64,000 nucleotides of DNA. Source: Acidocella sp. 20-57-95 (GTDB lineage Bacteria > Pseudomonadota > Alphaproteobacteria > Acetobacterales > Acetobacteraceae). The notes under the pieces are model-generated. The model was not told the DNA's origin, searched no databases, and was given only the letters and a program-made list of their open reading frames with translations. The position numbers were made by a program, and so were the translations under genes. The stretch covers positions 62,001 through 126,000 of the forward strand of contig NCAT01000003.1 of the NCBI GenBank assembly GCA_002255575.1, in the 5' to 3' direction. The first letter of the stretch is position 1. Each line of letters opens with the position of its first letter. Positions 16,878-26,267 of the stretch are shown in pieces.

Positions 16878-17699
16878 TCAGAAATAGGTTAAGTCCACCA
16901 CCATCCCATCAAACCCCGGCTCAACCCCCTTCGGCAAATCCTTGAGCAAGCTCCGATAATCCATGGTTGGGCCCATATGGGTTAGAATTGTCAGCGTTGG
17001 CTTCACACGTTCAACCCACGCCAAAACCTGCTCTAAATTCGCGTGCGTTGGGTGCGGGGTGGTTTTGGTGAAGCAATCCACCACCAAAATCTCAACACCT
17101 GCCAGCGCGTTCAAAGCTGCGTCATCGAGCCGCACCACATCGGTGCAATAAGCAAAACTACCCACCCGCACGCCAAGGCTGCTGATATAGCCATGGTCTT
17201 GTTCAAACACCTGCACAGGCAGGCCCAGAATATCCATCACCTGCCCTGCCTCAATATTTTGCGGCGCTAACACGGGGCGGAAAAAACCGTTGCCGTTCCA
17301 CGGCTTAAACGCATAATCAAATCGCTGGCGAATTTCGCCAAACACCGCGGCGGTCGCGTAAATTGGCATCGGCGCATTGATCAGCCGGTTCAAAATGCGG
17401 ATTTCATCGAGCCCGGCAATATGGTCGGCGTGGGCATGGGTGTAGAGCACCGCGTGCACATTCGGCACACCGCAATTGGTGAGCTGGATGCGCAAATCCG
17501 GCCCGGTATCTACCAGCAAGCGCTTACCCTCGGGGCCTTCAATCACAATGCTGGGGCGGGTGCGGCGGTTGCGTGGCTCGGTGGGGTCCAGTTCGCCCCA
17601 ATCACCCAGCCCATCCGCCCCGCCAATTTGCGGTGAACCGGCGGACCCGCCAACACCAAGCAACGTAACTTTAATCTTGGCCAAGCCGCGCCTTGGCAT
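16878..17699 (-). CDS. MBL-fold metallo-hydrolase (PhnP-like)
   Basis: 273 residues. The zinc-binding motif YTHAHADHIAGLDEIR near 86-101 is complete, with downstream ligands in FEQDHGYI near 167, YCTDVV near 184 and LTHMG near 243. The N-terminus LLGVGGSAGSPQIGG resembles PhnP cyclic-phosphate phosphodiesterases and the related lipoate/coenzyme PQQ-B-like hydrolases. The substrate cannot be assigned. It overlaps the tatD 3' end by 29 bp; a TTG at 17684, right before the conserved KIKVTLLG, is another possible start. The pair tatD-MBL after metG is common in alphaproteobacteria. Confidence 0.88.
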   Translation of the reverse strand: MPRRGLAKIKVTLLGVGGSAGSPQIGGADGLGDWGELDPTEPRNRRTRPSIVIEGPEGKRLLVDTGPDLRIQLTNCGVPNVHAVLYTHAHADHIAGLDEIRILNRLINAPMPIYATAAVFGEIRQRFDYAFKPWNGNGFFRPVLAPQNIEAGQVMDILGLPVQVFEQDHGYISSLGVRVGSFAYCTDVVRLDDAALNALAGVEILVVDCFTKTTPHPTHANLEQVLAWVERVKPTLTILTHMGPTMDYRSLLKDLPKGVEPGFDGMVVDLTYF

Positions 17700-18459
17700 A
17701 GAGCGTGCGGAAATTATGGGTGGTGACCGAAGCCATTGCTGCCGGTGTCATGCCCTTCACCTCGGCCAATACTTTCGCTGTATATTGGGTGTGGCCGGGT
17801 TCGTTGCGCTTACCGCGGAAAGGCACGGGCGCTAGGTAGGGCGAGTCAGTTTCCACCAGCAGGCGGTCCAGCGGCACAATCGCTGCAATGTCACGGATTT
17901 CCTGCGACTTTGGGAAGGTTAAGATGCCTGAGAAGGAAATATAGCCGCCCATCGCAATCGCCGCTTCCGCCAACGCCCGGGTGGAGGAGAAGCAATGCAG
18001 CAAAAAGCTAAAATCCCCGCCCCCTGCCCGTTCCTCGGCCAAAATTCGCGCCACATCGTCATCGGCATCGCGCGCGTGAATGGCCAGCGGCAGGCCGGTG
18101 ATTTGCGCGGCCCGGATATGGGCGCGGAAATTCTCGTGCTGGGTGTCCTTCGGTGCCTTGTCGTAGAAATAATCCAGGCCCGACTCCCCAATGCCAATCA
18201 CCTTCGGGTGCTTGGTCATCTCGGCGATGGTCTCAGGCGTTGGTACCGGCAATTCATCGGCGGCGTGGTTGGGGTGCACGCCAATGCAGCACCACACATT
18301 AGGGTCCGCTTCCGCCATGGCGATGGCCTGGCGGGACTGGCTGAGTGTGACGCCGATGGTGACCATTTCCGTCACGCCGGCGGCTTTGGCGCGGTCGATA
18401 ATGTCCGGGCGTTCAGCCTCAGAATAATAGTCTAAATGGCAGTGGGAATCGATTAGCAT
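17671..18459 (-). CDS. tatD: TatD family metal-dependent hydrolase
   Basis: 262 residues. It starts MLIDSHCHLDYYSE, the first metal-binding His-x-His pair, with GIGESGLDYFYDKAP near 90, IHARDAD near 128, LHCFSS near 156 and LVETDSPYLAP near 205. Family members are 3'-5' DNases or general metal hydrolases in the cytosol. I chose the ATG at 18459, four bases after the metG stop, because the conserved N-terminus begins exactly there. Confidence 0.93.
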   Translation of the reverse strand: MLIDSHCHLDYYSEAERPDIIDRAKAAGVTEMVTIGVTLSQSRQAIAMAEADPNVWCCIGVHPNHAADELPVPTPETIAEMTKHPKVIGIGESGLDYFYDKAPKDTQHENFRAHIRAAQITGLPLAIHARDADDDVARILAEERAGGGDFSFLLHCFSSTRALAEAAIAMGGYISFSGILTFPKSQEIRDIAAIVPLDRLLVETDSPYLAPVPFRGKRNEPGHTQYTAKVLAEVKGMTPAAMASVTTHNFRTLYAKARLGQD

Positions 18460-18463
18460 CAGT

Positions 18464-20005
18464 CTATTCCAGCACTTTTTCAACGTAACGTGGGAAGATG
18501 CCGGACGGTGCGGGCAAAGCAGCGCCATCGGTCATTTTGGTCTCTAGGGCGGCAATCTGGCGGTCAGTCATGGGTTGGCCCAGCTGGTCCAGCAACGCCG
18601 CCATGCTGTCCGGCATAAAGGGCTGAAGCAGGATGGCAACCGTGCGGATCGCCTCCAGCAGCACCCGCAACACCGTATTCATGCGGTCAGGATCGGTCTT
18701 TTTCAGCGCCCAAGGGGCTTGGTGGTCTATATACGCATTGGCAGCGCGCACCAGCTTCCAGATATCTTCCATCGCCTCATGGAAGGCTAAGCGGTCCAGC
18801 GCATCCCGCACCTTGCCCGGCAGCGCATCGGCGGTGGCGAGCAGCGCATGGTCAGGTTCCGTGAGAGGCCCACGCGGCGGCACCACGCCACCGGCATTCT
18901 TGGCGATAAAGGAGAGCGTGCGCTGGCCTAAATTCCCAAGGTCGTTCGCCAGTTCTACATTCAACCGCATAATCAGCGACTTGCGGGAGAAATCGCCATC
19001 ACCGCCGAAGGGTACTTCGCGGAGCAGGAAAAACCGCACGGCATCCAGCCCAAACTCATCCACCAAGGGCCGCACATCGATGAAATTGCCGAGCGATTTG
19101 CTCATCTTTTCGCCCTCGACCGTCCACCAGCCGTGCGAGAAAACTTTTTTGGGCAGCGGCAGCCCCGCCGCCATCAAAAACGCTGGCCAGTAAACCGCGT
19201 GGAAGCGGATAATCTCCTTGCCCACCAGATGCACATCCGCCGGCCAGTATTTGAAGCGCTCGTTGCCTTCATCGGGGTAGCCGCAGGCGGTAATGTAATT
19301 CACCAACGCATCCAGCCACACATACATCACATGCGCTTCATCGCCTGGCACCGGAATGCCCCAGGAGAAGCTGGTGCGGCTGACGGAAAGGTCATTCAGA
19401 CCGCCTTTCACAAATGAAAGGATTTCATTGCGCTTGGCGGCGGGCGCAATAACGCCTGGATTGGCTTCATAGTAATCCAGAAGCTTGTCTTGAAATGCGC
19501 TGAGTTTGAAGAAATAAGACGGCTCCACCACCCATTCCACCGCCGCACCGGAGGCAATGGCGATGCGTGTGCCATCCGGCTTTAACGCGGTTTCTTCCTC
19601 ATCATAAAAAGCCTCGTCGCGCACCGCGTACCAGCCTTCATAGGCGCCCAGATAAATCGCGCCGGCCGCCACTAGTTTTTGCCAGATCGCCTGGCACGAA
19701 CGCTTATGCCGCGCCTCAGTGGTGCGAATAAAATCATCATTTGAGATTTTCATCCGCTTCGCCATATCGGCAAAATCCGCTGCAACCCGGTCGGTAAAAA
19801 TTTGCGGCGGCACGCCGGCGGCACGGGCGGCGGATTCCACCTTCTGGCCATGCTCATCGGTGCCGGTGAGGAAAAATACGTCATAGCCATCCAGCCGCTT
19901 GAACCGCGCCAAAACATCCGCCGCGGTGGAGGTATAAGCGTGGCCCAGATGGGGGGCGCCGTTCACGTAGTAAATTGGGGTGGAGATATAAAATGGTTTG
20001 GTCAT
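18464..20005 (-). CDS. metG: Methionyl-tRNA synthetase
   Basis: 513 residues. Class I signature PHLGHAYTSTAAD at 17-29 and KMSKSLGNFID near 300 are intact. It lacks the CXXC zinc knuckle pairs of the E. coli type and the C-terminal tRNA-binding domain, so it is the short form typical of alphaproteobacteria. It charges tRNA-Met. The start overlaps the holB stop by 4 bp. It is part of the tmk-holB-metG-tatD-MBL run. Confidence 0.97.
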   Translation of the reverse strand: MTKPFYISTPIYYVNGAPHLGHAYTSTAADVLARFKRLDGYDVFFLTGTDEHGQKVESAARAAGVPPQIFTDRVAADFADMAKRMKISNDDFIRTTEARHKRSCQAIWQKLVAAGAIYLGAYEGWYAVRDEAFYDEEETALKPDGTRIAIASGAAVEWVVEPSYFFKLSAFQDKLLDYYEANPGVIAPAAKRNEILSFVKGGLNDLSVSRTSFSWGIPVPGDEAHVMYVWLDALVNYITACGYPDEGNERFKYWPADVHLVGKEIIRFHAVYWPAFLMAAGLPLPKKVFSHGWWTVEGEKMSKSLGNFIDVRPLVDEFGLDAVRFFLLREVPFGGDGDFSRKSLIMRLNVELANDLGNLGQRTLSFIAKNAGGVVPPRGPLTEPDHALLATADALPGKVRDALDRLAFHEAMEDIWKLVRAANAYIDHQAPWALKKTDPDRMNTVLRVLLEAIRTVAILLQPFMPDSMAALLDQLGQPMTDRQIAALETKMTDGAALPAPSGIFPRYVEKVLE

Positions 20006-20967
20006 GATCCGTGCAATTGGCTGAGTGCCACGATGATCGCGGCACGTTTGTCTAGATTAAGGTTTTGCACGTCCCGTTCGAGCTTGCCAAATCCCTCCCA
20101 TAGCGTGACCGCGCGGCCAAGCGCTGGCTGGTTTTGCCGGGCGGCTTGGCGGGTACTGGCAGCCAGCCCCGAGCGCAAAAGCGCCATAAAAACCTCGTAG
20201 CCATCTTCACTGCGCGAAATTGCATCCGCGATGGATTGCGCGCGCGCCGGCGGTACCGGGGCTGCTAAAGCCTCATCCACCAGCCCGGCAATAGCCACAC
20301 CATCCTCTGCCGCCAATTCAAGGGCGGTGCCGATGCTACCTTCACTAAGGCGTGCGATGCGCGCTGCATCAACGCTGCTTAATTCCGGCGCATGTTCATT
20401 GAGCAACGAAATCACATCATTTTCAGCAAGCGGGCTGAGGTTAAGCGTGCGGCAGCGGCTGCGGATGGTGGGCAGCAACCGGCCTGGCGCGTGGCTGACC
20501 AGCAGCAAAATTGCCCGTTGCGGTGGCTCTTCCAAAAGCTTCAGCAGCGCATTGGCGGCGTTGCGGTTCATCTCCTCGGCACCATCCACAATCACGACCC
20601 GCCAACCACCCTCACCGGGCGTTAAGCGCAGGAATTTGCCGACTTCCAGCACGGTATCAACCACAATCTCGCTTTGCATTTTCTTACGCTTGTCATCAAA
20701 GCGCCGTTCGATGGTTAGCAAGTCAGTGTGGGTATTGGCCGCAATGCGTTTGAACGCGGGGTGGCTGGTTGGCACTGACAAATCAGAGTTCGTCGCTCCG
20801 GCCAGCAGCCAGCGCGCAAAACGGTACGCCATGGTGGCCTTGCCAATTCCCACCTGCCCGCCGATCAGCCAGGCATGATGCAACCGCCCGGACACCGCAG
20901 CACTATGCAGTGCTGCGACCGCCGCTTGGTGGCCAATGAATTCCGGGTTTTCACGCGGCGCTGTCAT
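20002..20967 (-). CDS. holB: DNA polymerase III subunit delta'
   Basis: 321 residues of the clamp-loader AAA+ fold. The N-terminus has FIGHQAAVAAL and the P-loop GGQVGIGKATMAYRFA near 37-50. Sensor regions include VIVDGAEEMNRNAANALLKLLEEPP near 124-148, the DEAD-box equivalent, and SRCRTLNLSPL near 170. Role: clamp loading at the replication fork. It is translationally coupled to tmk on one side and metG on the other through 4-bp overlaps. Confidence 0.94.
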   Translation of the reverse strand: MTAPRENPEFIGHQAAVAALHSAAVSGRLHHAWLIGGQVGIGKATMAYRFARWLLAGATNSDLSVPTSHPAFKRIAANTHTDLLTIERRFDDKRKKMQSEIVVDTVLEVGKFLRLTPGEGGWRVVIVDGAEEMNRNAANALLKLLEEPPQRAILLLVSHAPGRLLPTIRSRCRTLNLSPLAENDVISLLNEHAPELSSVDAARIARLSEGSIGTALELAAEDGVAIAGLVDEALAAPVPPARAQSIADAISRSEDGYEVFMALLRSGLAASTRQAARQNQPALGRAVTLWEGFGKLERDVQNLNLDKRAAIIVALSQLHGS

Positions 20968-21590
20968 AGGCCAAAACGCCCATGCACCAGCGCCAAAATC
21001 TCGGCCTGCACATGCGCAGCATCATCATCAGCATTGAGCAGCACGCACCGATCAGGCTCAGCTTCAGCAATCACACGAAATCCAGCAGCGATTCGGGCCA
21101 TAACATCAGCCCCCATCTGCTCATACCGGTCTGCAACGCCCCCCCTGCCCGCCAATCGTTGTTTTGCTATAAAGTCTGAGACTTCCAGCATAATGGTGAG
21201 GTCTGGCTTTAAGCCGACCAATGCTACCAACGCACGAATGGCTGCCAGATCAACCCCGAACCCATAGCCCTGATATGCCATGGTGGAGTCGTAAAACCGA
21301 TCACAAATCACCACCGCGCTCCGCGCCAATGCCGGGGCGATGATATTTGCCACATGGTCAGCCCGCGCGGCGAAATGCAGCAACGTGTCGGCCATCGGTG
21401 TGAGTATGGTTTCAGGGTTCAGCAATAACCCCCGGATTGCCTCTGCTCCCTTGGTTCCACCCGGCTCGCGGGTCAGCACCACCTCATGGCCGCGCTGTTG
21501 CAGCGTTTCAGCCAAAGCCCGGGCGGCGGTGGATTTTCCGGCTCCCTCGCCGCCTTCAAAACTGATAAAAACGCCGCGTTTGTGGTTCAA
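20964..21590 (-). CDS. tmk: Thymidylate kinase
   Basis: 208 residues. P-loop FEGGEGAGKSTAARAL at 10-25, TREPGGTKGAEAIRG near 40-54 with the DR-x motif VICDRFYDSTMAYQG near 93-107. It converts dTMP to dTDP. The start overlaps the 3' end of the RlpA-like lipoprotein gene by 4 bp, and the stop overlaps holB. Confidence 0.96.
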   Translation of the reverse strand: MNHKRGVFISFEGGEGAGKSTAARALAETLQQRGHEVVLTREPGGTKGAEAIRGLLLNPETILTPMADTLLHFAARADHVANIIAPALARSAVVICDRFYDSTMAYQGYGFGVDLAAIRALVALVGLKPDLTIMLEVSDFIAKQRLAGRGGVADRYEQMGADVMARIAAGFRVIAEAEPDRCVLLNADDDAAHVQAEILALVHGRFGL

Positions 21591-22453
21591 TGAACGATTA
21601 TCTCAGGATCGTTCACGCCATGCTGCAACACCTGCTGCAAAGCTGCATCAGCATCCGCCACGGTTTGGTATGGTCCCACCCGCACAGCATAAAGTGTGCG
21701 GTCGCCCGAAAAAACCGGAGTGGTAAAAGCTGGCATACCGATCAACTGGTCCATAATAACGTGCGCATCCTTGGCGCGGCCGAACCCCGGAATTTGCACG
21801 TAAAGCGGCCCTGGGTTGGCTTGGCCGACCGTAATATGACCCGAAAGCTGCCCAGGGTCGGCGGCATTTGTAACGCTTACTTGTGGGGTGAGATTCTGCG
21901 CACTCCCGGCACTTGACGAGCCCGGCGGTCCCAAACTCTGCGCCGTAATCCCGGCCTCAGGTGCCGCCGTTAATTGCGGCCCCTGGCCTAGCGAAGCATC
22001 TAAAGCGTCAGTTTTCTGCTCATTCAGCTTCACCTCGACCTCAACCGGCCCGCTCTGTGGAAAGCCGAGCAAGCTGGCCACTTTGGGTGTTACCGCCAGC
22101 ACCCGGCCTGGGTCATCCGGCCCGCGATCATTCACCCGTACCTCCATACTATAGCCATTTACCAAATTGGTGACTGTCACGATGGCAGGCAGCTGCAATA
22201 CGGGGCTGGCGGCTGCCAGGGCATCGGGATCGTAAGGTTCATTATCAGCGGTAATTGGCGGTTGGTTATCTGCCATTACGGTCGCGAGGCCAGTGGCATC
22301 ATAGTTCGGGAACACGTGCGGGTAACGCCACTCCCCCTGCGACTGGTAACCGTCTCCGACTGTAAATTTCGGCGGCCCCACCGGTTGCGGTGGCGGCTTG
22401 TGCACACAGCCAGCCAACGCCACGGACAGACCTAAAATAACCCGGTTAATCAT
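21587..22453 (-). CDS. rlpA: RlpA-type septal lipoprotein with SPOR domain
   Basis: 288 residues from the ATG at 22453. A lipoprotein signal is clear: MINRVILGLSVALAGC with Cys16 as the lipidated residue. The double-psi beta-barrel region follows (ASGLAT-like YDATGLATVM, VTNLVNGYSMEVRVNDRGP near 105-123), and the last about 75 residues form a SPOR domain that binds denuded peptidoglycan at division sites. RlpA proteins are lytic transglycosylases of stripped glycan strands. A longer frame upstream lies inside the MltB gene and was rejected. It is coupled to the MltB-type gene (TGATG). Confidence 0.88.
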   Translation of the reverse strand: MINRVILGLSVALAGCVHKPPPQPVGPPKFTVGDGYQSQGEWRYPHVFPNYDATGLATVMADNQPPITADNEPYDPDALAAASPVLQLPAIVTVTNLVNGYSMEVRVNDRGPDDPGRVLAVTPKVASLLGFPQSGPVEVEVKLNEQKTDALDASLGQGPQLTAAPEAGITAQSLGPPGSSSAGSAQNLTPQVSVTNAADPGQLSGHITVGQANPGPLYVQIPGFGRAKDAHVIMDQLIGMPAFTTPVFSGDRTLYAVRVGPYQTVADADAALQQVLQHGVNDPEIIVH

Positions 22454-23412
22454 CAGACCAATGCCATCCGTCCTAGTGCGCCAACCGCCAGCGCGTAAAA
22501 ATCCGAAGGGTTGTATTTTCTGATCACGCCAAAGTTCCGATAGAGCAAGAACGCCTCGCCCCCGATGCCATCCGGCAATAATAACGCGGCTGGGCTGTCC
22601 TGCCTCACCGAAGGTGCACCGGGCAGGCGTTGCACACCGAGACGAAGCCAATAGCCGATTGTATGTTCATGCTTGCGGCCAGTCTCAGCCAAATTGAGAT
22701 CGGCCGGGGCCAAGACCGGCTCGCTCGAAGGCTCACCTGGTAGCCAACCAGCCTTGGCCAGATAATTACCCATCGAGGCCAGAGAATCCGCATCATTGGT
22801 CCAAATATCTGGCCTGCCATTGCCCGCGAATGAGACCGCTGTGGATAAATAAACACTCGGCATAAATTGTGGCTGCCCCATGGCCCCGGCATACGAGCCA
22901 ATCAACCGATCCGCCGGTGCCTGCCCATTGGCGACAATCTGCATCGCCGCGACTGCCTCGCCAGTGAAATACGAACTATTGCGGTCCCACGCCAAGGTTG
23001 CCAACGCCTGAATGACATCAAAATTGCCCTGGGTTTTTCCGAAGTTCGTTTCAATACCCCAAATGCCCAGCAGCGCCGCTGATGCAATGCCAAATTGGCT
23101 GGTCACCGCCGCCAGCAAATTAGCATCCTCTGCCGCTTTGGCGCGCCCCGCTGCCACCCGCGTTGGGTTCAGCACATGCGAACTATAGGTCGCCCAGGTT
23201 TCGGTGAATTCCGGCTGATGCTTGTCCAACCGCAACACATCCGCATTCGGCACCAACCCCTGGGTGGTTTGGTCAATAATGTCTTGTGGAATTCCTGCCG
23301 CTGCCGCGCGTGCCTGTAGTGACGCGATATAGCTGCCAAAATCGCCAGCGCGTGCGCCAAGCGGCAACGCCGATAAAGCCAAAACCGAACCCAATAATAC
23401 CCGTCTATCCAT
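22453..23412 (-). CDS. Lytic murein transglycosylase, MltB type
   Basis: 319 residues from the ATG at 23412. A signal peptide with a twin-arginine-like start (MDRRVLLGSVLALSALPLGARAG) exports it. The catalytic Glu is in LLGIWGIETNFGKTQGNF near 112-129. GSYAGAMGQPQFMPSVY near 171 and the ASMGNYLAKAGW segment near 213 are family hallmarks. It lacks the C-terminal peptidoglycan-binding domain. It cleaves glycan strands to anhydro-muropeptides in the periplasm. Being next to the RlpA-like gene suggests joint cell-wall work. Confidence 0.92.
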   Translation of the reverse strand: MDRRVLLGSVLALSALPLGARAGDFGSYIASLQARAAAAGIPQDIIDQTTQGLVPNADVLRLDKHQPEFTETWATYSSHVLNPTRVAAGRAKAAEDANLLAAVTSQFGIASAALLGIWGIETNFGKTQGNFDVIQALATLAWDRNSSYFTGEAVAAMQIVANGQAPADRLIGSYAGAMGQPQFMPSVYLSTAVSFAGNGRPDIWTNDADSLASMGNYLAKAGWLPGEPSSEPVLAPADLNLAETGRKHEHTIGYWLRLGVQRLPGAPSVRQDSPAALLLPDGIGGEAFLLYRNFGVIRKYNPSDFYALAVGALGRMALV

Positions 23413-23541
23413 GGGCATACACTGCCACGCCGGTCCGGTGCGCCGCAACCTTCGGGTGGGTTATAAGTTGGTTAAGCCTAGCGGCGGCGCGGCTAAGGGG
23501 GGCGTCCACCAAATGGGCAGAACCCCAGACCTTAACTTAGC

Positions 23542-24555
23542 TTAAAACCGCGCCGAGACAGCGATAGAGCCGTATTGGAATGCGGGGGCCGCGCCATGAA
23601 ATTCGGGGGTGGTGAAAATTTCTGTGGCGGTGACGCGCAGGCCGTAGAGGATGACAGCGAGGCCGACTTCAGCGTCGGCTTGCAGGTAGTTCAAGCCCAC
23701 GCCGCGGCTGGATTGAAAATCATTGCCTTGAACCAGCACGTTGTGAGCGACCAGGCGACCGGAGGCACCGCCAAAGAGGTACCATACAAACGGTTGGGTG
23801 GGGGTGTAGGCATCCGTACCACTCATGACCGGTTCAATAACGGAGGCGCCAAAGTCGGAGTTCAGGCCAGACCCGAAGCGGACGATGCTGCCTGCCTGCG
23901 CGTATATTTCGGTATTGCCAAGCTGGGCGGTGACCTGCGGCAGGACTTGCAGGGTCAGGTTGCCGTTATCAAACTGAGCGAGGTCATAGCGCCAAGTACG
24001 GCCGGCAAGCACGTTGAAGGTCGGCTCATTATGGAGCTGATAATGCCAGCCTTTGGCACTGGTATTACCGATAAAGCCGTGGAAGCCATTTTGAACGGTC
24101 TGTCCCAGCGCGTCCGGCCCAACCACGCCAAAGCTGGCTTGCAGAATGCTGCGCGTATTGGTGGTGTCCTGGATGATGGTGGTATGCAGCGCCAGTTCAG
24201 CCGCATAGGGGCGGTCATGCGGGTTGGGATTGTAAACTTGCGTTTTGACCGGCGTGAAGATGATCTGTTGCAGCCCGATTTCCAGGCGCTGGGCACCATC
24301 ACCGAATACGGCATGGCCCAAAGCTGCCAGTGGGGAAGGCAAGGCCCCCGTCGGGCTAACATAGCTAAGGCTTTGCCCAGCGGTATAATAACGGTCCGTA
24401 CCGGGGATTGAGTAAGCATCGTTTTCGGTTTGCAGTGTGACAATGCTTTCCGGGTCATTCAGCGGGTCGGCGGCGTGTGCTGCCGGAACATGGCTGAAGC
24501 TGCTGATAATCAGCGCCGGAAAAATAGCTGCCGCCGCGCTCAAATAATTCTTCAT
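23542..24555 (-). CDS. lpxR: Lipid A deacylase LpxR family outer-membrane protein
   Basis: 337 residues. A signal peptide (cut after AHA near residue 28) is followed by an all-beta protein ending in Phe (VSARF), as outer-membrane barrels do. The LpxR/DUF2219 motifs are seen: TLQTENDAYSIPGTDRYYTAG near 41-61, where the Asn and Asp bind calcium in the known enzyme, and GVVGPDALGQTVQNGFHGF near 142. LpxR removes the 3'-linked acyloxyacyl chain of lipid A. It stands alone with 130 bp of upstream AT-rich sequence. Confidence 0.85.
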   Translation of the reverse strand: MKNYLSAAAAIFPALIISSFSHVPAAHAADPLNDPESIVTLQTENDAYSIPGTDRYYTAGQSLSYVSPTGALPSPLAALGHAVFGDGAQRLEIGLQQIIFTPVKTQVYNPNPHDRPYAAELALHTTIIQDTTNTRSILQASFGVVGPDALGQTVQNGFHGFIGNTSAKGWHYQLHNEPTFNVLAGRTWRYDLAQFDNGNLTLQVLPQVTAQLGNTEIYAQAGSIVRFGSGLNSDFGASVIEPVMSGTDAYTPTQPFVWYLFGGASGRLVAHNVLVQGNDFQSSRGVGLNYLQADAEVGLAVILYGLRVTATEIFTTPEFHGAAPAFQYGSIAVSARF

Positions 24556-24683
24556 GGCACCTGAAATCCTGTCGTGAGACGATTACGAATATCTACCGAC
24601 AAGGTATGTGCATTTTAGTTAATATGAAAGAGTATATACGTGATTGTTATGCAGGTCGTTACGTTCAGTTTGTTTTGAAAATA

Positions 24684-25349
24684 TCACATCCGCGGGCTGC
24701 AAATTGCTAAGTCGATCAATCGCTCAAGCACTTCGGGTTCCTGCGCACCGGCAATCGCCTGGTCGGTATCGATCAGAAAGCATGGTACGCCATTAATGCC
24801 GAGCCGGTGGGCGTGCAGGTTTTCGGCGTGAACAAACTCTGTCCCCTCGCCCGACAGCAAAAACGCCCGAATGGCGATTGGTTCCAGCCCCTGGGTATCG
24901 GCAATGGCGGTAAGCACATCTGTGTTGCCGATATCGAGCCCTTCGATGAAATGGGCGCGGAAAATGAGATGAACCAAGGCGTTGGCGATGCCGAGCGGGG
25001 CGACGTGGCGGATCAGCCGGTGCGCATCCACACTGCTTGGGGTACGACGTATATTGTTGAAATTAAACGTAATTCCTTCAGAAGCCCCGATTTCCGTGAT
25101 CGACGCGTAAAGCCGTTTGGCGCGGTCCTCGGCACCGAATTTACGCACCATATAGTCGGTACGGGACATGCCTTGCCGTGGCATGTCTGGGTTCAGCAGG
25201 AATGGCCGCCAGACGAGATCAACCGAGAGGTCCTGCCGGCGCGCCAGCAGGAATGCCAGGCGCTGGATGCCGAGATAGCACCATGGGCAGACGAAATCGA
25301 ACACGACTTCAATCGAGAGTTTACCGGGCCGGAAAGATAAAACATTCAT
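24684..25349 (-). CDS. DsbA family oxidoreductase (FrnE-like)
   Basis: 221 residues, thioredoxin fold with an inserted helical domain. The active-site pair is in FVCPWCYLGIQRL at about 17-29 and the cis-Pro loop in INGVPCFLIDTDQAI near 178-192. There is no signal peptide, so it is cytosolic, unlike DsbA itself. FrnE-like proteins are disulfide isomerases or glutathione-dependent isomerases of unclear substrate; 2-hydroxychromene-2-carboxylate isomerase is a relative. Confidence 0.87.
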   Translation of the reverse strand: MNVLSFRPGKLSIEVVFDFVCPWCYLGIQRLAFLLARRQDLSVDLVWRPFLLNPDMPRQGMSRTDYMVRKFGAEDRAKRLYASITEIGASEGITFNFNNIRRTPSSVDAHRLIRHVAPLGIANALVHLIFRAHFIEGLDIGNTDVLTAIADTQGLEPIAIRAFLLSGEGTEFVHAENLHAHRLGINGVPCFLIDTDQAIAGAQEPEVLERLIDLAICSPRM

Positions 25350-25485
25350 TCGTTGATATAGTATCCAGTTTTCCTGTGCAGGGCGAGCTAAGTTTGCAGG
25401 CAGGGCTGCACCTAATGTCGCTGCAAGCCGATTTTACGGAATAACTAGACTGAACTATACGCAGATTCGCAAATGGAGCTGTAGT

Positions 25486-25806
25486 GTGAACCTCAAGATA
25501 TTGGCGTCTGGATTGATTTTAGGCGTGGCTGTCCCGGTTTCGGCAATGGCCAGGCAGGACCCATTGCCGCCCCCCTCTGGCGTGGTGGTACATTTGTTTG
25601 GGCCGGATTCGATCATGTCGAACGTTATACCAACAACACCGCAGGCCGGTTTGGCCGGTAACACAGGCGCAAACACGGCAAGCAGCACTGGTAATGCTGG
25701 CAACCTGAGCCTAGGTGATATTGCGCACCAAATGTTTGTGACGGGAGACCCGAACGACCCGTCCCGCCCTGCCACTGGCAAGACGGGTCAGTTCAACGCA
25801 CGTTAA
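25486..25806 (+). CDS. Small exported protein of unknown function
   Basis: 106 residues from a GTG preceded by GGAG. A signal peptide is clear (MNLKILASGLILGVAVPVSAMA, cut near 22). The mature part is rich in Pro, Gly, Asn and Thr with a low-complexity stretch (NTGANTASSTGNAGN), and no known domain is visible. It converges on the EF-hand gene with 6 bp between the stops. It is probably periplasmic and I do not recognise a family. Confidence 0.62.
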   Translation: MNLKILASGLILGVAVPVSAMARQDPLPPPSGVVVHLFGPDSIMSNVIPTTPQAGLAGNTGANTASSTGNAGNLSLGDIAHQMFVTGDPNDPSRPATGKTGQFNAR

Positions 25807-25812
25807 TTCCGC

Positions 25813-26229
25813 TTACCCCTGGGCACGCAGCGCAGCGGCGCGTTTTTCCAAATGCTTTGCCATTTCTTCCATATGCCAGGCTTCAACCTGGTTGAATGTC
25901 ACGTAGCCCCGGTTGGCCGTGTCGATCTCGGCAAAATGGTCAACCACTGGCCGCAAATTGGCAGCTTTGGCCTGCGCCAGCGTTAGGTGGCCATCATGGG
26001 TGGTGTTGGCCGCATTGAAGCGGTCATGCATCTTTTGCTCCATTTTGCCATGATTCCAGCCGCCTGGGCCGTGACCAGGTGAACCGGGTGGCGCATCAGG
26101 TGGTGGTGGGCCAGGTGGCATGTCGCCTGGGCCTTGCATGGCCGGCGGTGGGTTTGGTGCTGATTGGGCCAAACTGAGGCCGGGCAGCAGAGCGGTCGAG
26201 AGTAACATTAGCAAAACAAAACGGCGCAT
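25813..26229 (-). CDS. Exported EF-hand domain protein
   Basis: 138 residues. A signal peptide (MRRFVLLMLLSTALLPGLSLAQ) is followed by a Pro/Gly-rich linker and two EF-hand-like loops: NAANTTHDGHLTLAQAKA near 73-90 and EIDTANRGYVTFNQVEAW near 101-118. The first loop lacks the usual first Asp, so calcium binding may be weak. Periplasmic EF-hand proteins of this type are frequent in Acetobacteraceae, mostly uncharacterised. The start codon and ribosome site lie inside a strong hairpin that also looks like the rpsD terminator. Confidence 0.82.
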   Translation of the reverse strand: MRRFVLLMLLSTALLPGLSLAQSAPNPPPAMQGPGDMPPGPPPPDAPPGSPGHGPGGWNHGKMEQKMHDRFNAANTTHDGHLTLAQAKAANLRPVVDHFAEIDTANRGYVTFNQVEAWHMEEMAKHLEKRAAALRAQG

Positions 26230-26267
26230 CTAATCCTCCAATCGAGGAGGACAGAATGCGCCGTTTT
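26218..26267 (-). terminator. rpsD terminator hairpin overlapping the EF-hand gene start
   Basis: Read on the minus strand, AAAACGGCGCAT (26267-26256) pairs with ATGCGCCGTTTT (26229-26218) over 12 perfect bases. Nested inside, TCCTCC (26251-26246) pairs with GGAGGA (26239-26234). The 3' side runs into TTTTGTTTT, as in an intrinsic terminator. The 3' arm contains the EF-hand start codon and the inner helix contains its ribosome site. A second hairpin, GTAACCGGC / GCCGGTCAC at 26269-26290, lies just upstream. Pairing is seen; the role is inferred. Confidence 0.72.

Noticed and set aside
23575-24411. 278-residue plus-strand open frame opposite the LpxR gene
   Set aside because: The minus-strand gene has a signal peptide and family motifs; the opposite frame has neither.
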